From an uncultured Burkholderiales bacterium (GTDB lineage: Bacteria > Pseudomonadota > Gammaproteobacteria > Burkholderiales > Burkholderiaceae_C): a DNA stretch of 64,000 nucleotides. Made by a program: the position numbers and the translations under genes. The stretch covers positions 1-64,000 of the forward strand of contig CAILCI010000058.1 in assembly GCA_903832625.1 (NCBI GenBank). Direction: 5' to 3'. This document shows, one piece after another, positions 19,663-29,666 of the stretch. A model generated the notes under the pieces. The model saw only the letters and a list, made by a program, of their open reading frames with translations. It made no database searches and was not told the origin of the DNA. How positions within the stretch are numbered: position 1 is the first letter of the stretch; each line of letters begins with the position of its first letter.

Positions 19663-20592
19663 ATGGCACACATCTACATTTATTCCCCCAGCGGCGCGGT
19701 GCGCGACAAAGCGGCGTTCAAGCGCGGCGTCTCGCGTTTGAAACAACTCGGTCATGAGGTCGAGCTCGATGCCGACGCCTTGAGCCGATCCACCCGTTTT
19801 GCTGGCGATGACGCAACACGCCTAGCGGCCATCCATCGTGCAGCCGCCAGTGGCGCCGACTTGGCGTTGATTTCGCGCGGCGGCTATGGCCTGACACGCA
19901 TCTTGCCCGCCATTGGCTACAAAGCCGTGGCCAAAGCCATTGCCCAAGGCACACAGTTCATGGGCTTGAGCGATTTCACGGCGTTTCAAAACGCCGTGTT
20001 GGCCAAGACGGGCGCCATCACATGGTCGGGCCCGGCTTTGGGCGAAGACTTTGGTGCAGAGCAGCCCGACGACATCATGGAAGCTTGTTTTGACGACGTG
20101 TTGAGCGGGCAGGGCGAGGGCACAGGTTGGCAGTTTTCCAAAGCCACGGCGGGCGTCTATGCTGACAAACGACAAGGCGTGTGGGCGAAAGACGCGGTGT
20201 TGTGGGGCGGGAATTTGTCGGTCTTGGTCAGCCTGTTGGGCACACCGTATTTCCCGCAAGTCAAAGGCGGTATTTTGTTTTTAGAGGATGTGGCCGAGCA
20301 TCCCTATCGCATTGAGCGCATGTTGACGCAGTTGCTGCACGCGGGCGTGTTGGCGCAGCAAAAAGCGGTGGTCTTGGGGCAGTTCACAAACTTCAAACTC
20401 ACGCCACACGATGCGGGTTTCAAGCTGCAAAGCGTGGTCGATGGGTTGCGCAAGCAAATCAAAGCGCCAGTGCTCACCGATTTGCCCTTCGGTCATGTGG
20501 CCACCAAAATTTGCTTGCCTCTGGGACAAACCTTGAGTTTGGTGGTCGAAAACCGCGACGCTTTGCTGTTGTGGGGACATACCCACGCATGA
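19663..20592 (+). CDS. ldcA: LD-carboxypeptidase (muramoyltetrapeptide carboxypeptidase, S66 family)
   Basis: IYSPSGAVRDKAAFKRGVSRLKQLGHEVELD; ALISRGGYGLTRILP; FMGLSDFTAFQNA; C-terminal FGHVATKICLPLGQ. Confidence 0.88.
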   Translation: MAHIYIYSPSGAVRDKAAFKRGVSRLKQLGHEVELDADALSRSTRFAGDDATRLAAIHRAAASGADLALISRGGYGLTRILPAIGYKAVAKAIAQGTQFMGLSDFTAFQNAVLAKTGAITWSGPALGEDFGAEQPDDIMEACFDDVLSGQGEGTGWQFSKATAGVYADKRQGVWAKDAVLWGGNLSVLVSLLGTPYFPQVKGGILFLEDVAEHPYRIERMLTQLLHAGVLAQQKAVVLGQFTNFKLTPHDAGFKLQSVVDGLRKQIKAPVLTDLPFGHVATKICLPLGQTLSLVVENRDALLLWGHTHA

Positions 20593-20619
20593 GAGCAACA
20601 AAATAGCATTCTATTTCCC

Positions 20620-20635
20620 GACCAATCGGTCGGTC
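20620..20635. promoter_or_regulatory. Candidate TetR-type operator
   Basis: GACCAATCGGTCGGTC, imperfect palindrome 42 bp upstream of the aldehyde dehydrogenase start. Confidence 0.35.
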
Positions 20636-20677
20636 GATGTAATATATTGCCTTTGCGCCAAATAACGGAGACACATC

Positions 20678-22102
20678 TTGAAAAAATACGACTCGCATTA
20701 CATCAACGGCCAATGGGTCAAGGCGCAAGCCGCGCAGGTGTTCGAGGTGCACGACTCCACCACGGAAGAAGTCTTCGCGACCGTCCCGCAAGGCACCCGT
20801 GCCGAGGCCGAACAAGCGGTGTTGGCTGCGCGCGCTGCGTTTGAGAGCTGGTCTAGCTTGCCGGTTGAAACCCGATGCGGCTACATCGACAAAATTGTCG
20901 AAGGCCTCAAAGCGCGCACCGACGACATGGGCACAGCGATTGCCCGCGAGGTCGGCATGCCCATCAAAATGGCCAAAATGATTCAAGTCGGTGGCCCCAT
21001 TTTCAACTGGGGCAATGCCGCCAAAGTGGCGCGTCGCTTTGTGTGGGAAGAACAAGTCGGCAATTCACTGGTGGTGCGTGAACCGATTGGCGTGGTTGGC
21101 TGCATCACGCCTTGGAATTTCCCACTCAACCAAATCACGCTCAAGGTCGCGTTTGCCATGGCCGCAGGTTGTACTGTGGTCTTGAAACCCAGCGAAATTG
21201 CGCCCGTCAACGCCATGATCTTGACCGAAATCATCCACGCGGCTGGCTTGCCTGCTGGTGTGTTCAATTTGGTCAACGGCACCGGCCCCGAAGTGGGCGA
21301 AGTCTTGGCCAGCCATCCCGAGGTGGACATGGTGAGCTTTACAGGTTCGACCCGCGCTGGCAAACGCGTGGGCGAATTGGCGGCGCAAAGCGTCAAGCGC
21401 GTGGCGCTGGAGTTGGGCGGCAAATCGGCCAGCGTGATCTTGCCCGATGCCGATCTAGAAGCCGCCGTCAAAGGCAGCATTGGCGCGTGCATGCTCAACA
21501 GCGGTCAAACTTGCTCGGCGCACACCCGCATGTTGGTGCCCGAATCGATGTACGAAGAAGCCAAGAAAATTGCCCAAGCCACCATCGCCAAATTCACCAT
21601 TGGCCCGAGCTTGGACGAAGCCTCGCGCTTGGGGCCCTTGGTCAGCGCCGCGCAGCGCGACCGTGTGCTGGGCTTTATTGCACAAGGCATCCAAGAAGGC
21701 GCAGAAGTCGTCGCGGGCGGCTCGGTCAGCACAGGCTTTGACACAGGCTATTTTGTGCAACCCACGATTTTGCGCATCAAAGCCACCGACACCTTGGCCA
21801 AGGAAGAAATTTTCGGTCCCGTGTTGGTCATCATCACCTACCAAGACGAAGCCGAAGCCATTCGCATCGCCAATGACACCATTTATGGCTTGGGCGGCGG
21901 CGTGTGGAGCAAAGACGAAGCCCATGCCGTGGCCGTGGCGCGACGCATTCGCACAGGTCAAGTGGACATCAATGGCGCGCCGTTCAACAGCAATGCACCG
22001 TTTGGCGGCTACAAGCAATCGGGCAATGGCCGTGAGAATGGTAAATTTGGGTTTGAAGAGTTTCTCGAATACAAAGCATTACAGTTCAAACCCGCCACCT
22101 GA
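20678..22102 (+). CDS. Aldehyde dehydrogenase family protein
   Basis: GCITPWNFPLNQITLKVAFAMAAGCTVVLKPSE, LELGGKSA, NSGQTCSA; TTG start preceded by a GGAG Shine-Dalgarno. Confidence 0.94.
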   Translation: MKKYDSHYINGQWVKAQAAQVFEVHDSTTEEVFATVPQGTRAEAEQAVLAARAAFESWSSLPVETRCGYIDKIVEGLKARTDDMGTAIAREVGMPIKMAKMIQVGGPIFNWGNAAKVARRFVWEEQVGNSLVVREPIGVVGCITPWNFPLNQITLKVAFAMAAGCTVVLKPSEIAPVNAMILTEIIHAAGLPAGVFNLVNGTGPEVGEVLASHPEVDMVSFTGSTRAGKRVGELAAQSVKRVALELGGKSASVILPDADLEAAVKGSIGACMLNSGQTCSAHTRMLVPESMYEEAKKIAQATIAKFTIGPSLDEASRLGPLVSAAQRDRVLGFIAQGIQEGAEVVAGGSVSTGFDTGYFVQPTILRIKATDTLAKEEIFGPVLVIITYQDEAEAIRIANDTIYGLGGGVWSKDEAHAVAVARRIRTGQVDINGAPFNSNAPFGGYKQSGNGRENGKFGFEEFLEYKALQFKPAT

Positions 22103-22113
22103 AGGGGACCGCC

Positions 22114-24522
22114 ATGAAGCGCTGGCTATTGAGGATTTTTTGGTTCTTGTTGTCAGCCTTGGTCGTCCTGAGTGCCGCCCTTGGCGCTTGGATGTATAAA
22201 ACCAGCCCGCAATACGATGGCGAAATCAAAGTGGGTGGGCTGGAGCACCCCATCACAGTGGGTCGGGATGAGGACGAGGTGGTTCACATCCAAGCCGCTT
22301 CCATGCGCGAAGCAGCTTTTGGATTGGGCTTTGCCCATGCACAAGATCGCAGCTGGCAGTTGGAATTCAACCGCCGCCTGATGCACGGCGAGTTGTCTGA
22401 AATTCTGGGCGACGTCACCTTGCCGACCGACAAACTCATTCGCACCTTGGGCATTCGGCAAGCCGCGCAGCGCCAATACGACAAGTTGCCTGCCGAGGTG
22501 CAAGATGTGTTGAAGGCCTACAGCGAGGGCATCAACGCTTTTCATGCGCACCGCACCAGCGCATTGCCTCCCGAGTTCACCATTTTGCGCACCCAAGCCG
22601 GTGGCAAGTCAGGCGTGGCTTGGGACCCGATAGACAGCGTCGCTTGGACCTTGATGATGGCGCTTGATTTAGGCGGCAATTGGGGCAACGAATTTGCCCG
22701 CTTGAGCGCTGCGAAAACCTTGGATACCCAGCGTTTGTGGGAGCTGTATCCGCCCTACAAAGGCGAGCAACCCGCCTCCAAAGTGGACTTTGCCAAGCTC
22801 TACCGCAACTTGGGCGTTTATCGAGACAACGCACAAACCCAAACCGCTTGGTCTGTGCCGCTGATGGGTGAGCCGGGTTTTAACGAAGGGCGTGGCAGCA
22901 ACAACTGGGTGATTGCGGGCTCGCACACCAAATCGGGCAAACCATTGCTGGCCAACGATCCGCATTTGGCGCTCAGCGCGCCGGCGATTTGGTATTACGC
23001 CCATTTGCAAGCGCCGGGCTTGAATGTCATTGGTGCGAGCTTGCCGGGTTTGCCTTTGATCGTGCTGGGCCACAACGAGCGCACCGCATGGGGCTTTACC
23101 AACACGGGGCCCGATGTGCAAGACCTCTTTTTAGAGCAACTCGACGAACAAGACGCCACACGATACAGAACGCCTGAAGGCTGGGCTAATTTTGAAAAAC
23201 GCACCGAGACGATTGCCGTCAAAGGCAAGCCGGATGTCACCATCACCGTGCGCAACACGCGACACGGCCCAGTCATCAGCGACGCGCAGGCCAACTATGG
23301 CGAACTGATTGACACAGACAAATACGTGATCGCTCTCAAATGGGCGGCGCTCGATGACGACAACCGCACCTTGGTGAGCGGTTTGAACATCCAAAAAGCC
23401 AAGAATGTGGCTGAGTTGATCGCTGCTTTCTCCGAGAACCATTCGCCCATGCAAAACGTGGTGATGGCCGACGTTGATGGCCGCATTGCCTACAAAGCCG
23501 CTGGCAAAGTGCCGCTGCGCCGCGCCGACAACGACATCAAAGGCATGGCACCTTCCCCCGGTTGGGATGCACGCTACGACTGGTCGGGCTGGATTCCTTA
23601 TGAACAAACGCCACAAGACATGGGCGACAAGGGCTGGATTGCTACTGCCAATCAGCGCATCACACCGCCCAACTATCCCTATTTCATGGGGCAAGACTGG
23701 ACTTGGCCGCACCGCTACGAGCGCATTGAGCAAGTGTTAAACGACAAAGGCCGCTTTAGCCTGCAAGACATGAAAAATTTGCAAGCCGATGTGGTGTCAT
23801 TGTCCACCCAAGCCTTGTTGCCCGTGTTGCAACAAAGCGCAGGCAAACACGCTTTGAATGCGCAAGCCCACAAGCTGCTGGAAGGTTTTGATGGTGCGAT
23901 GCGCGCCCAAGATGCAGCGCCTTTGATTTTTGCGGTTTGGAGCGATGAGCTCACGCGCGGCTTGCTGGCGCCCAAAATGGGCGAGTCTTTGTTCAAAGCG
24001 CAATACGGCAAACGAAACTTCCGAGTTTTCTTGGAGCAAACCATGCGAAACAAAGACAGCTGGTGGTGTGAGCCCATGAGCTGTCTCGACCAATCTTCAG
24101 CCGCTTTGGACCGAGCGCTCGAGCACATCGTTGCCATGCAAGGCAAAGACCCAGCGCAATGGCAGTGGGGCAAGTCGCATGTTGCGTTGAGTACACACCG
24201 TCCTTTGGGGCAAGTGCCTGTGCTCAAAGACTGGTTCAATGTCAAAGTTGCCTCGTCGGGTGACCCATTTACCGTCAATGTGGGTCAATATTGGTCAAGT
24301 GAGGCGTATTTACCCTTTGCTACCCGCCATGCAGCGTCGATGCGAGCCATTTACGACCTGTCAAATTTAGAGGATTCGTTATTTATTTATCAAACAGGCC
24401 AAAGTGGTTTGGTTTGGGATTCAGATTATCGAAATTTGAGAGAACCTTGGTCTAAAGGTGAGTATCGTAATTTAACTACAAAAAATGCAAAATTTGCTTA
24501 TTCTCTAGTTATTAACAACTAG
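22114..24522 (+). CDS. Penicillin acylase family protein (Ntn hydrolase)
   Basis: AAFGLGFAHAQDRSWQLEFNRRLMHGELSEILG; GRGSNNWVIAGSHTKSGKPLLANDPHL with catalytic Ser. Confidence 0.92.
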   Translation: MKRWLLRIFWFLLSALVVLSAALGAWMYKTSPQYDGEIKVGGLEHPITVGRDEDEVVHIQAASMREAAFGLGFAHAQDRSWQLEFNRRLMHGELSEILGDVTLPTDKLIRTLGIRQAAQRQYDKLPAEVQDVLKAYSEGINAFHAHRTSALPPEFTILRTQAGGKSGVAWDPIDSVAWTLMMALDLGGNWGNEFARLSAAKTLDTQRLWELYPPYKGEQPASKVDFAKLYRNLGVYRDNAQTQTAWSVPLMGEPGFNEGRGSNNWVIAGSHTKSGKPLLANDPHLALSAPAIWYYAHLQAPGLNVIGASLPGLPLIVLGHNERTAWGFTNTGPDVQDLFLEQLDEQDATRYRTPEGWANFEKRTETIAVKGKPDVTITVRNTRHGPVISDAQANYGELIDTDKYVIALKWAALDDDNRTLVSGLNIQKAKNVAELIAAFSENHSPMQNVVMADVDGRIAYKAAGKVPLRRADNDIKGMAPSPGWDARYDWSGWIPYEQTPQDMGDKGWIATANQRITPPNYPYFMGQDWTWPHRYERIEQVLNDKGRFSLQDMKNLQADVVSLSTQALLPVLQQSAGKHALNAQAHKLLEGFDGAMRAQDAAPLIFAVWSDELTRGLLAPKMGESLFKAQYGKRNFRVFLEQTMRNKDSWWCEPMSCLDQSSAALDRALEHIVAMQGKDPAQWQWGKSHVALSTHRPLGQVPVLKDWFNVKVASSGDPFTVNVGQYWSSEAYLPFATRHAASMRAIYDLSNLEDSLFIYQTGQSGLVWDSDYRNLREPWSKGEYRNLTTKNAKFAYSLVINN

Positions 24523-24532
24523 AATCTTTGCC

Positions 24533-25348
24533 ATGAGAAATTCATGGCTTTTTTTTGCTAGAACTGTTGTGTCGGTGCTTGTTGTTACGTTAACAACAAG
24601 TGCTGTTTTTTCTCAAACCAAAGAGAGCCACTTAGTACGTGTGGCTTTCAGCAAAAAGTTACGGGTCTGTATTTGGCCTTCTTATTTCGGAATTAGTTAT
24701 CGAAATCCTAAAACGCAACAACTCGTTGGCATGGATGCCGATTTGGCACAAGAGTTGGCCAAAGATTTGGGAGTGGCTGTTGAGTTTGTGGACAGCAGCT
24801 ATGCCAAGCTGACTGACGATGTCACCAACGACCGCTGCGATGTGGCCATGTTTGGCATTGGCATCACGCCTGAGCGATCGGCCAAATTGCGCTTTACAAG
24901 CCCGACCTTGAGCAGCGATATTTTTGCGCTGACCACACGCAGCAACCGCAGAATCAAGCATTGGAGCGATATTGACAAGCCCGGCGTGGTTGTATCGGTC
25001 ATGCGCGGCACGCTCTCTGAGGGCGTGATGCGCGACTACCTTAAGCTCGCAACTTTGTCGGTGGTGGACTCACCCGCCGCGCGTGAACAAGAAGTCACGG
25101 CAGGGCGCAGCGATGTGCTGATGAGTGACTATCCTTATGTTCACCATATTTTGGAGACCAGCGACTGGGGTCGAATGCTGGTGCCCGACCATCCGCTGCG
25201 CGATACACCCTATGCCTATGCGATGGCGCCGGGCGACGAGGCTTGGGCGCAGCGATTGGAGCAATTTGTCAGCGATATCAAACGCGACGGCCGATTGATG
25301 AAGTATGCCGCCCGCTATAAATTGAGCAGCATTGTGGTGAAGTATTGA
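24533..25348 (+). CDS. Extracellular solute-binding protein family 3 (amino-acid type)
   Basis: Signal peptide; [84 protein letters not shown]. Confidence 0.88.
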   Translation: MRNSWLFFARTVVSVLVVTLTTSAVFSQTKESHLVRVAFSKKLRVCIWPSYFGISYRNPKTQQLVGMDADLAQELAKDLGVAVEFVDSSYAKLTDDVTNDRCDVAMFGIGITPERSAKLRFTSPTLSSDIFALTTRSNRRIKHWSDIDKPGVVVSVMRGTLSEGVMRDYLKLATLSVVDSPAAREQEVTAGRSDVLMSDYPYVHHILETSDWGRMLVPDHPLRDTPYAYAMAPGDEAWAQRLEQFVSDIKRDGRLMKYAARYKLSSIVVKY

Positions 25349-25350
25349 CC

Positions 25351-27501
25351 ATGCACACATCGCCTCAAAAAACCTACACACGATTTGTCTTGGGCACATT
25401 ATTTGTGTTCATGGTAGTTTTGGGCTTTGGGGTGAGCTATTGGGCGTATCGGGACCGTGCTGTGGTTCAACACATCCATTTGCAACGCGCTCAAAACGGC
25501 GTGTTGATGATGGAAGACCAATTGACGCAAACCATGCAATTGGTCGAAAACACCTTGCGCACCTTGCCCGAGTTATCGGGGCAGCCCTTGAGCACAGCGC
25601 CCAGCAAAGACTTGAGCATGTTGTTGCAACGTCTGCAACATGCCCAACCTGCTTTGCGCTCGCTGTCCGTCATGACTGAGCGCGAGGGCATTCGCGCCAG
25701 CACCAATTCTGAAAACTTGGGATTGCGTTTTGAGCTGGAAGATTTTTCGCCGCCAGATCAAGACAAAGCCGCATCGTCGGTGCTGCGGTTTGGTGCGGCT
25801 TGGGAAGGGCGAGATTTCAATGCGGTTCATGTCATCAATACCCGTAAGGCGGGCACCATCAATTCGCCTTATTTCATTCCGGTGGTTTTGCGTTTGGGCT
25901 CAGACGATGACAAGGTCTGGGTGCTGGCTGCGCTCAATCCAGATTTCTTGATCAACCGATTCACCCGTTACATCCAAACAGAGACTGATCGTTTCGAGTT
26001 GATGCGGTTTGACGGCTTGTCCTTGGTGAGTTCGGAGGACAGCTTAAGCCCCGATGAGTTTGAGCTCGCCAGCCTGTTGCCCTTGATTCGTGAGCAAGAA
26101 ATTGGCACCCATTCGGGCGAATGGTTGACCGCTTATCGTGCCTCGCCGAGCTATCCCTTTGTGGTGGCAATCCGCATCAACCGTCAGCTGGTGTTGAAAG
26201 ACTGGGTGATACGCACCTGGTGGCAAGTGTTGGCGACGTTGCTTACTTTGAGTGTCATGTCAGGCATCACGCTTTATCTGATGCGCCAGCTCAAGCGCAG
26301 CGAGTTGGCTGAGGAGCAGCAACGCGTGGACTTGGCGCGCTCTCGCGACAACGCAGAAGCCGCCACCCGAGCCAAAAGTGATTTTCTGGCCAATATGAGC
26401 CATGAAATTCGCACGCCCATGAACGGCCTCATTGGCATGACCGAGCTGGCGTTGGAGGAGCCCATGTCAGATACCGCCAAAACCTATGTTCGCAACGCGC
26501 ACACGGCGGCCGTGTCTTTGCTGGGCATCTTGAATGACATCTTGGATTTTTCCAAAATCGAGGCGGGGAAGCTGCAAATTGAGTCCATCAATTTCAATCT
26601 CAAAGAGTTGGTCGATGAAATCATGAGCATGCAATCGTGCGCAGCCCAAAGCAAAGGCCTGAGCTTGCGCGCCAACTGGGACAAGAAGTTGCCCACATGG
26701 ATCAAGGGCGATCCGTTGCGAATTTCTCAAATCATCAACAATTTGGTGGGCAATGCCATCAAGTTCACGCACCAAGGACATGTGGACTTGAACCTATCGA
26801 GCCCGACGGACAATTGGCTACACATCGAAGTCAAAGATCAAGGTGTGGGCATGAGCCAAGAGCAACTCGCCCATTTATTCAAGCCCTTCATGCAGGCCGA
26901 CACCTCTATTTCGCGCTTGTACGGCGGCACCGGATTGGGTTTGGCCATTTGTCAGCATTTGTGCGAGCGCTTGGGGGGCAAAATTGCTGTCACCAGCCAG
27001 CTCCATGTGGGCAGTTGCTTTAGCGTTGATTTGCCGTTTGAAGAAGCCATTGAAACCGAACGTCCGGCCAAGCCCGTTTTGCCCAATTCCCAGTCGGCCT
27101 TTGACATGTCCGACCTGCGCGTTCTCTTGGTCGAAGACCATGCCTTGAACCGTCAGTTGTTGCTGGCTTTGCTGGACAAAGTGGGTGTGAGCACAGAGAT
27201 TGCGGTGCACGGTCAAGACGCATTGCAAAAACTCTCAGCCGCCTCGGTGCCATACGATTTGGTGCTGATGGACATTCAAATGCCCGTGATGGATGGCATT
27301 GCCGCCACCAAGGCCTTGCGCAGCGATCCACGATTTAACAACTTGCCCATCATCGCCGTCACGGCCAACGCCTTGTCTGACGAGCGTGAGCTGTGTTTGA
27401 GCGCAGGAATGCAGGCCTATTTGGTCAAGCCCATTGATCGACAAACCTTGTACGAAGCGCTGGTTCAATGGGGCCGCAAGCCGCAGGCTGTCAAGTCTTA
27501 A
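25351..27501 (+). CDS. Hybrid sensor histidine kinase / response regulator
   Basis: Two TM segments, H-box [18 protein letters not shown]-box, G-box [10 protein letters not shown]-terminal REC (VLVEDHALN...[14 protein letters not shown]). Confidence 0.95.
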   Translation: MHTSPQKTYTRFVLGTLFVFMVVLGFGVSYWAYRDRAVVQHIHLQRAQNGVLMMEDQLTQTMQLVENTLRTLPELSGQPLSTAPSKDLSMLLQRLQHAQPALRSLSVMTEREGIRASTNSENLGLRFELEDFSPPDQDKAASSVLRFGAAWEGRDFNAVHVINTRKAGTINSPYFIPVVLRLGSDDDKVWVLAALNPDFLINRFTRYIQTETDRFELMRFDGLSLVSSEDSLSPDEFELASLLPLIREQEIGTHSGEWLTAYRASPSYPFVVAIRINRQLVLKDWVIRTWWQVLATLLTLSVMSGITLYLMRQLKRSELAEEQQRVDLARSRDNAEAATRAKSDFLANMSHEIRTPMNGLIGMTELALEEPMSDTAKTYVRNAHTAAVSLLGILNDILDFSKIEAGKLQIESINFNLKELVDEIMSMQSCAAQSKGLSLRANWDKKLPTWIKGDPLRISQIINNLVGNAIKFTHQGHVDLNLSSPTDNWLHIEVKDQGVGMSQEQLAHLFKPFMQADTSISRLYGGTGLGLAICQHLCERLGGKIAVTSQLHVGSCFSVDLPFEEAIETERPAKPVLPNSQSAFDMSDLRVLLVEDHALNRQLLLALLDKVGVSTEIAVHGQDALQKLSAASVPYDLVLMDIQMPVMDGIAATKALRSDPRFNNLPIIAVTANALSDERELCLSAGMQAYLVKPIDRQTLYEALVQWGRKPQAVKS

Positions 27502-27540
27502 TTTGTAGGTAGACTCATCCCATCATTCGAGAAAAATCTG

Positions 27541-28209
27541 ATGCGGATACTGGTTGTTGAAGATGATCCAGCCCTGAGACTGGGCTTGAAGCGTATTTTG
27601 CTGACCGAAGGCTGGCAAGTCGATGCTGTTGAAGACGGCGAATTGGCCATTGCCGCGACACACACCGAGAGCTACGACTTTGCGGTGCTGGATTTGAATT
27701 TGCCCAAAAAAGATGGTTTTGCAGTTTTGGCGCAATGGCGACAAGCGCATTTTTTAAGCCCCGTCTTGGTGTTGACTGCCAGAGATGAGTTGCACGACCG
27801 AGTGATCGGACTCAACAGCGGAGCCGACGACTACCTCACCAAACCCTATGAACCCGCTGAGTTGGTGGCGCGCATTCGCGCCATCATGCGGCGCAACTTA
27901 GGCGCACCGGTGAATTTGCTCAAAATTGCAGCGCTCAGCTTTGATGTGCAAAGCCGCGAGCTCAAACACGGTGACGAAAAAATCTCCCTCACGCCGCGCG
28001 AATCGGCCTTGATGGAGCTGTTGATGTCAGCGCAAGGCAAGGCGGTGAGCAAAAGTCGCATCGTGGCCACGATGTCGAGCTGGGAGTCCGATTTCAGCTC
28101 CAACGCGGTGGAAATCTACATCATGAAGCTGCGCCGCAAATTGGCAGGGCGGGGCGTGGGCATTGAAACCATTCGTGGCGTTGGCTACGCCCTTCAAGCG
28201 GAGGCTTGA
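27541..28209 (+). CDS. OmpR-family response regulator (QseB/PmrA-like)
   Basis: MRILVVEDDPALRLGLKRIL...LDLNLPKKDGF...winged-helix VEIYIMKLRRKLAGRGVGIETIRGVGY. Confidence 0.94.
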   Translation: MRILVVEDDPALRLGLKRILLTEGWQVDAVEDGELAIAATHTESYDFAVLDLNLPKKDGFAVLAQWRQAHFLSPVLVLTARDELHDRVIGLNSGADDYLTKPYEPAELVARIRAIMRRNLGAPVNLLKIAALSFDVQSRELKHGDEKISLTPRESALMELLMSAQGKAVSKSRIVATMSSWESDFSSNAVEIYIMKLRRKLAGRGVGIETIRGVGYALQAEA

Positions 28210-29606
28210 TGCTCAAAAAAGCCTTCAGTTTGCGCCGTAACTTGTTGGTCACGTTTTTGGCCTTGTGGTTGGTCAGCGTGGTGCTGGCGACGTTTGCGGC
28301 GTTTTGGCTGTCGGGGCGAGCGGCGCAGGTTTCCTTTGATCGCATTTTGAAAGACGATGCGCTGGCTCTTGCGGCGCAAATCAAGTGGTTGCCCGACGGG
28401 CCGAGCTTTAGTTTGGATACCAATACGGCCGATTTGGTGATTTTCGATTCTTCTTCGCCCTCACAATTTGCGCTCTTTGACCGCAAACTCAATCCCATCA
28501 CGGGCGATTTGCAAGCCGACATACCGCTCAACTTCAAAGCCTTGAAAGGCAATGAGCCCAACTTCTTTGACATCCTCACCGCCAAAGGTTTGTTTCGGGT
28601 GGTGGCCTTGAAAATTGATCACGCCACTGAAGATTTTGTGTGGGTGGTGGTGGCTGAATCCAATGCCAAGCGCAGCGACATTTCGCACGAGCTGGCCGCC
28701 GCGATTTTCTTACCTGCTGTGGGTTTGGCGTTTTTGGTGGTGCCCCTTTTGCTCGCGGGCATTCGCTATGGATTGGCGCCTGCGCAAAGCATCAGCGAGG
28801 CAGTCTCGCGCAAAGGCATCAACGATTTGTCACCCCTCAAGCTAGAGGGTGTGCCCGAAGAGTTGCGCGTGGTGATTTTGCACATCAACGACTTGCTCAA
28901 TCGCTTGCAAGAGGCCATTGAACACGAAAGACGGTTTATTGCCGATGCAGCGCACCAATTGCGCACGCCCATTGCCGGCATCAAACTGTTGGCAGAAGAT
29001 TTGGTGCGTACCCACAAGGCCAAGGCTCATGAACCACCCGATGAAGAAGTGCTCCAAGAGCTCAACGCGGCGGCCACCCGAGCCACCCATTTGGTGAGGC
29101 AGCTCTTGAGTCTGGCGCGTACCGACAGACCCCGACAAGAAGACGACATCAGCTTTGTGCTCACCGATGTGCTCAGCGAAGTGTTTGAGCAATGGCGCAA
29201 ACCCATTGCCGCAGCTCACAAGCAATGGTCGCTGCAAGCCAATCTGAATCAGCTCTCGCACATTGTTATCCGAGGCAATGCGGTGCTGGTGGGCGAGGCT
29301 TTGGGCAACATCATTGACAACGCCATTCAATACGGGGGTTCTTCCATTGTGTTGAATGCGCAGATTGTGGGGACTCAGGTGCAAATAACTGTCACAGACA
29401 ATGGCGATACTGTGAGCCCTCAAGATCGAGATTTGATGCTGACCCCCTTTTGGCGAGGCGCCAATGCGGGGCCGGTCGGCGTAGGCTTGGGTTTGCCCAT
29501 TGCTGCCAAAGCCATTCAAAACATGGGCGGTCAATTGGTGATCAAAACAAGGCCAGAGGTCAATGGAACGCAACTTTTGTTGGTTTTGCCTTGTAGTAAC
29601 CTCTAA
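28209..29606 (+). CDS. Sensor histidine kinase
   Basis: H-box RRFIADAAHQLRTPIAGIKLLAEDL; N-box GEALGNIIDNAIQYG; GVGLGLPIAAKAI. Confidence 0.94.
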   Translation: MLKKAFSLRRNLLVTFLALWLVSVVLATFAAFWLSGRAAQVSFDRILKDDALALAAQIKWLPDGPSFSLDTNTADLVIFDSSSPSQFALFDRKLNPITGDLQADIPLNFKALKGNEPNFFDILTAKGLFRVVALKIDHATEDFVWVVVAESNAKRSDISHELAAAIFLPAVGLAFLVVPLLLAGIRYGLAPAQSISEAVSRKGINDLSPLKLEGVPEELRVVILHINDLLNRLQEAIEHERRFIADAAHQLRTPIAGIKLLAEDLVRTHKAKAHEPPDEEVLQELNAAATRATHLVRQLLSLARTDRPRQEDDISFVLTDVLSEVFEQWRKPIAAAHKQWSLQANLNQLSHIVIRGNAVLVGEALGNIIDNAIQYGGSSIVLNAQIVGTQVQITVTDNGDTVSPQDRDLMLTPFWRGANAGPVGVGLGLPIAAKAIQNMGGQLVIKTRPEVNGTQLLLVLPCSNL

Positions 29607-29626
29607 ATTTATCGAAATTTGAGGAA

Positions 29627-29654
29627 ATTAAGCTAATTTAAAGCTGCCTTAAGG
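29627..29654 (+). promoter_or_regulatory. Triple direct repeat with 11-bp period, candidate response-regulator box
   Basis: ATTAAG-N5-TTAAAG-N5-TTAAGG, starts at 29627, 29638 and 29649; last copy lies in the palindrome CTGCCTTAAGGCAG (29644-29657). Confidence 0.5.
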
Positions 29655-29666
29655 CAGACTACCCGA

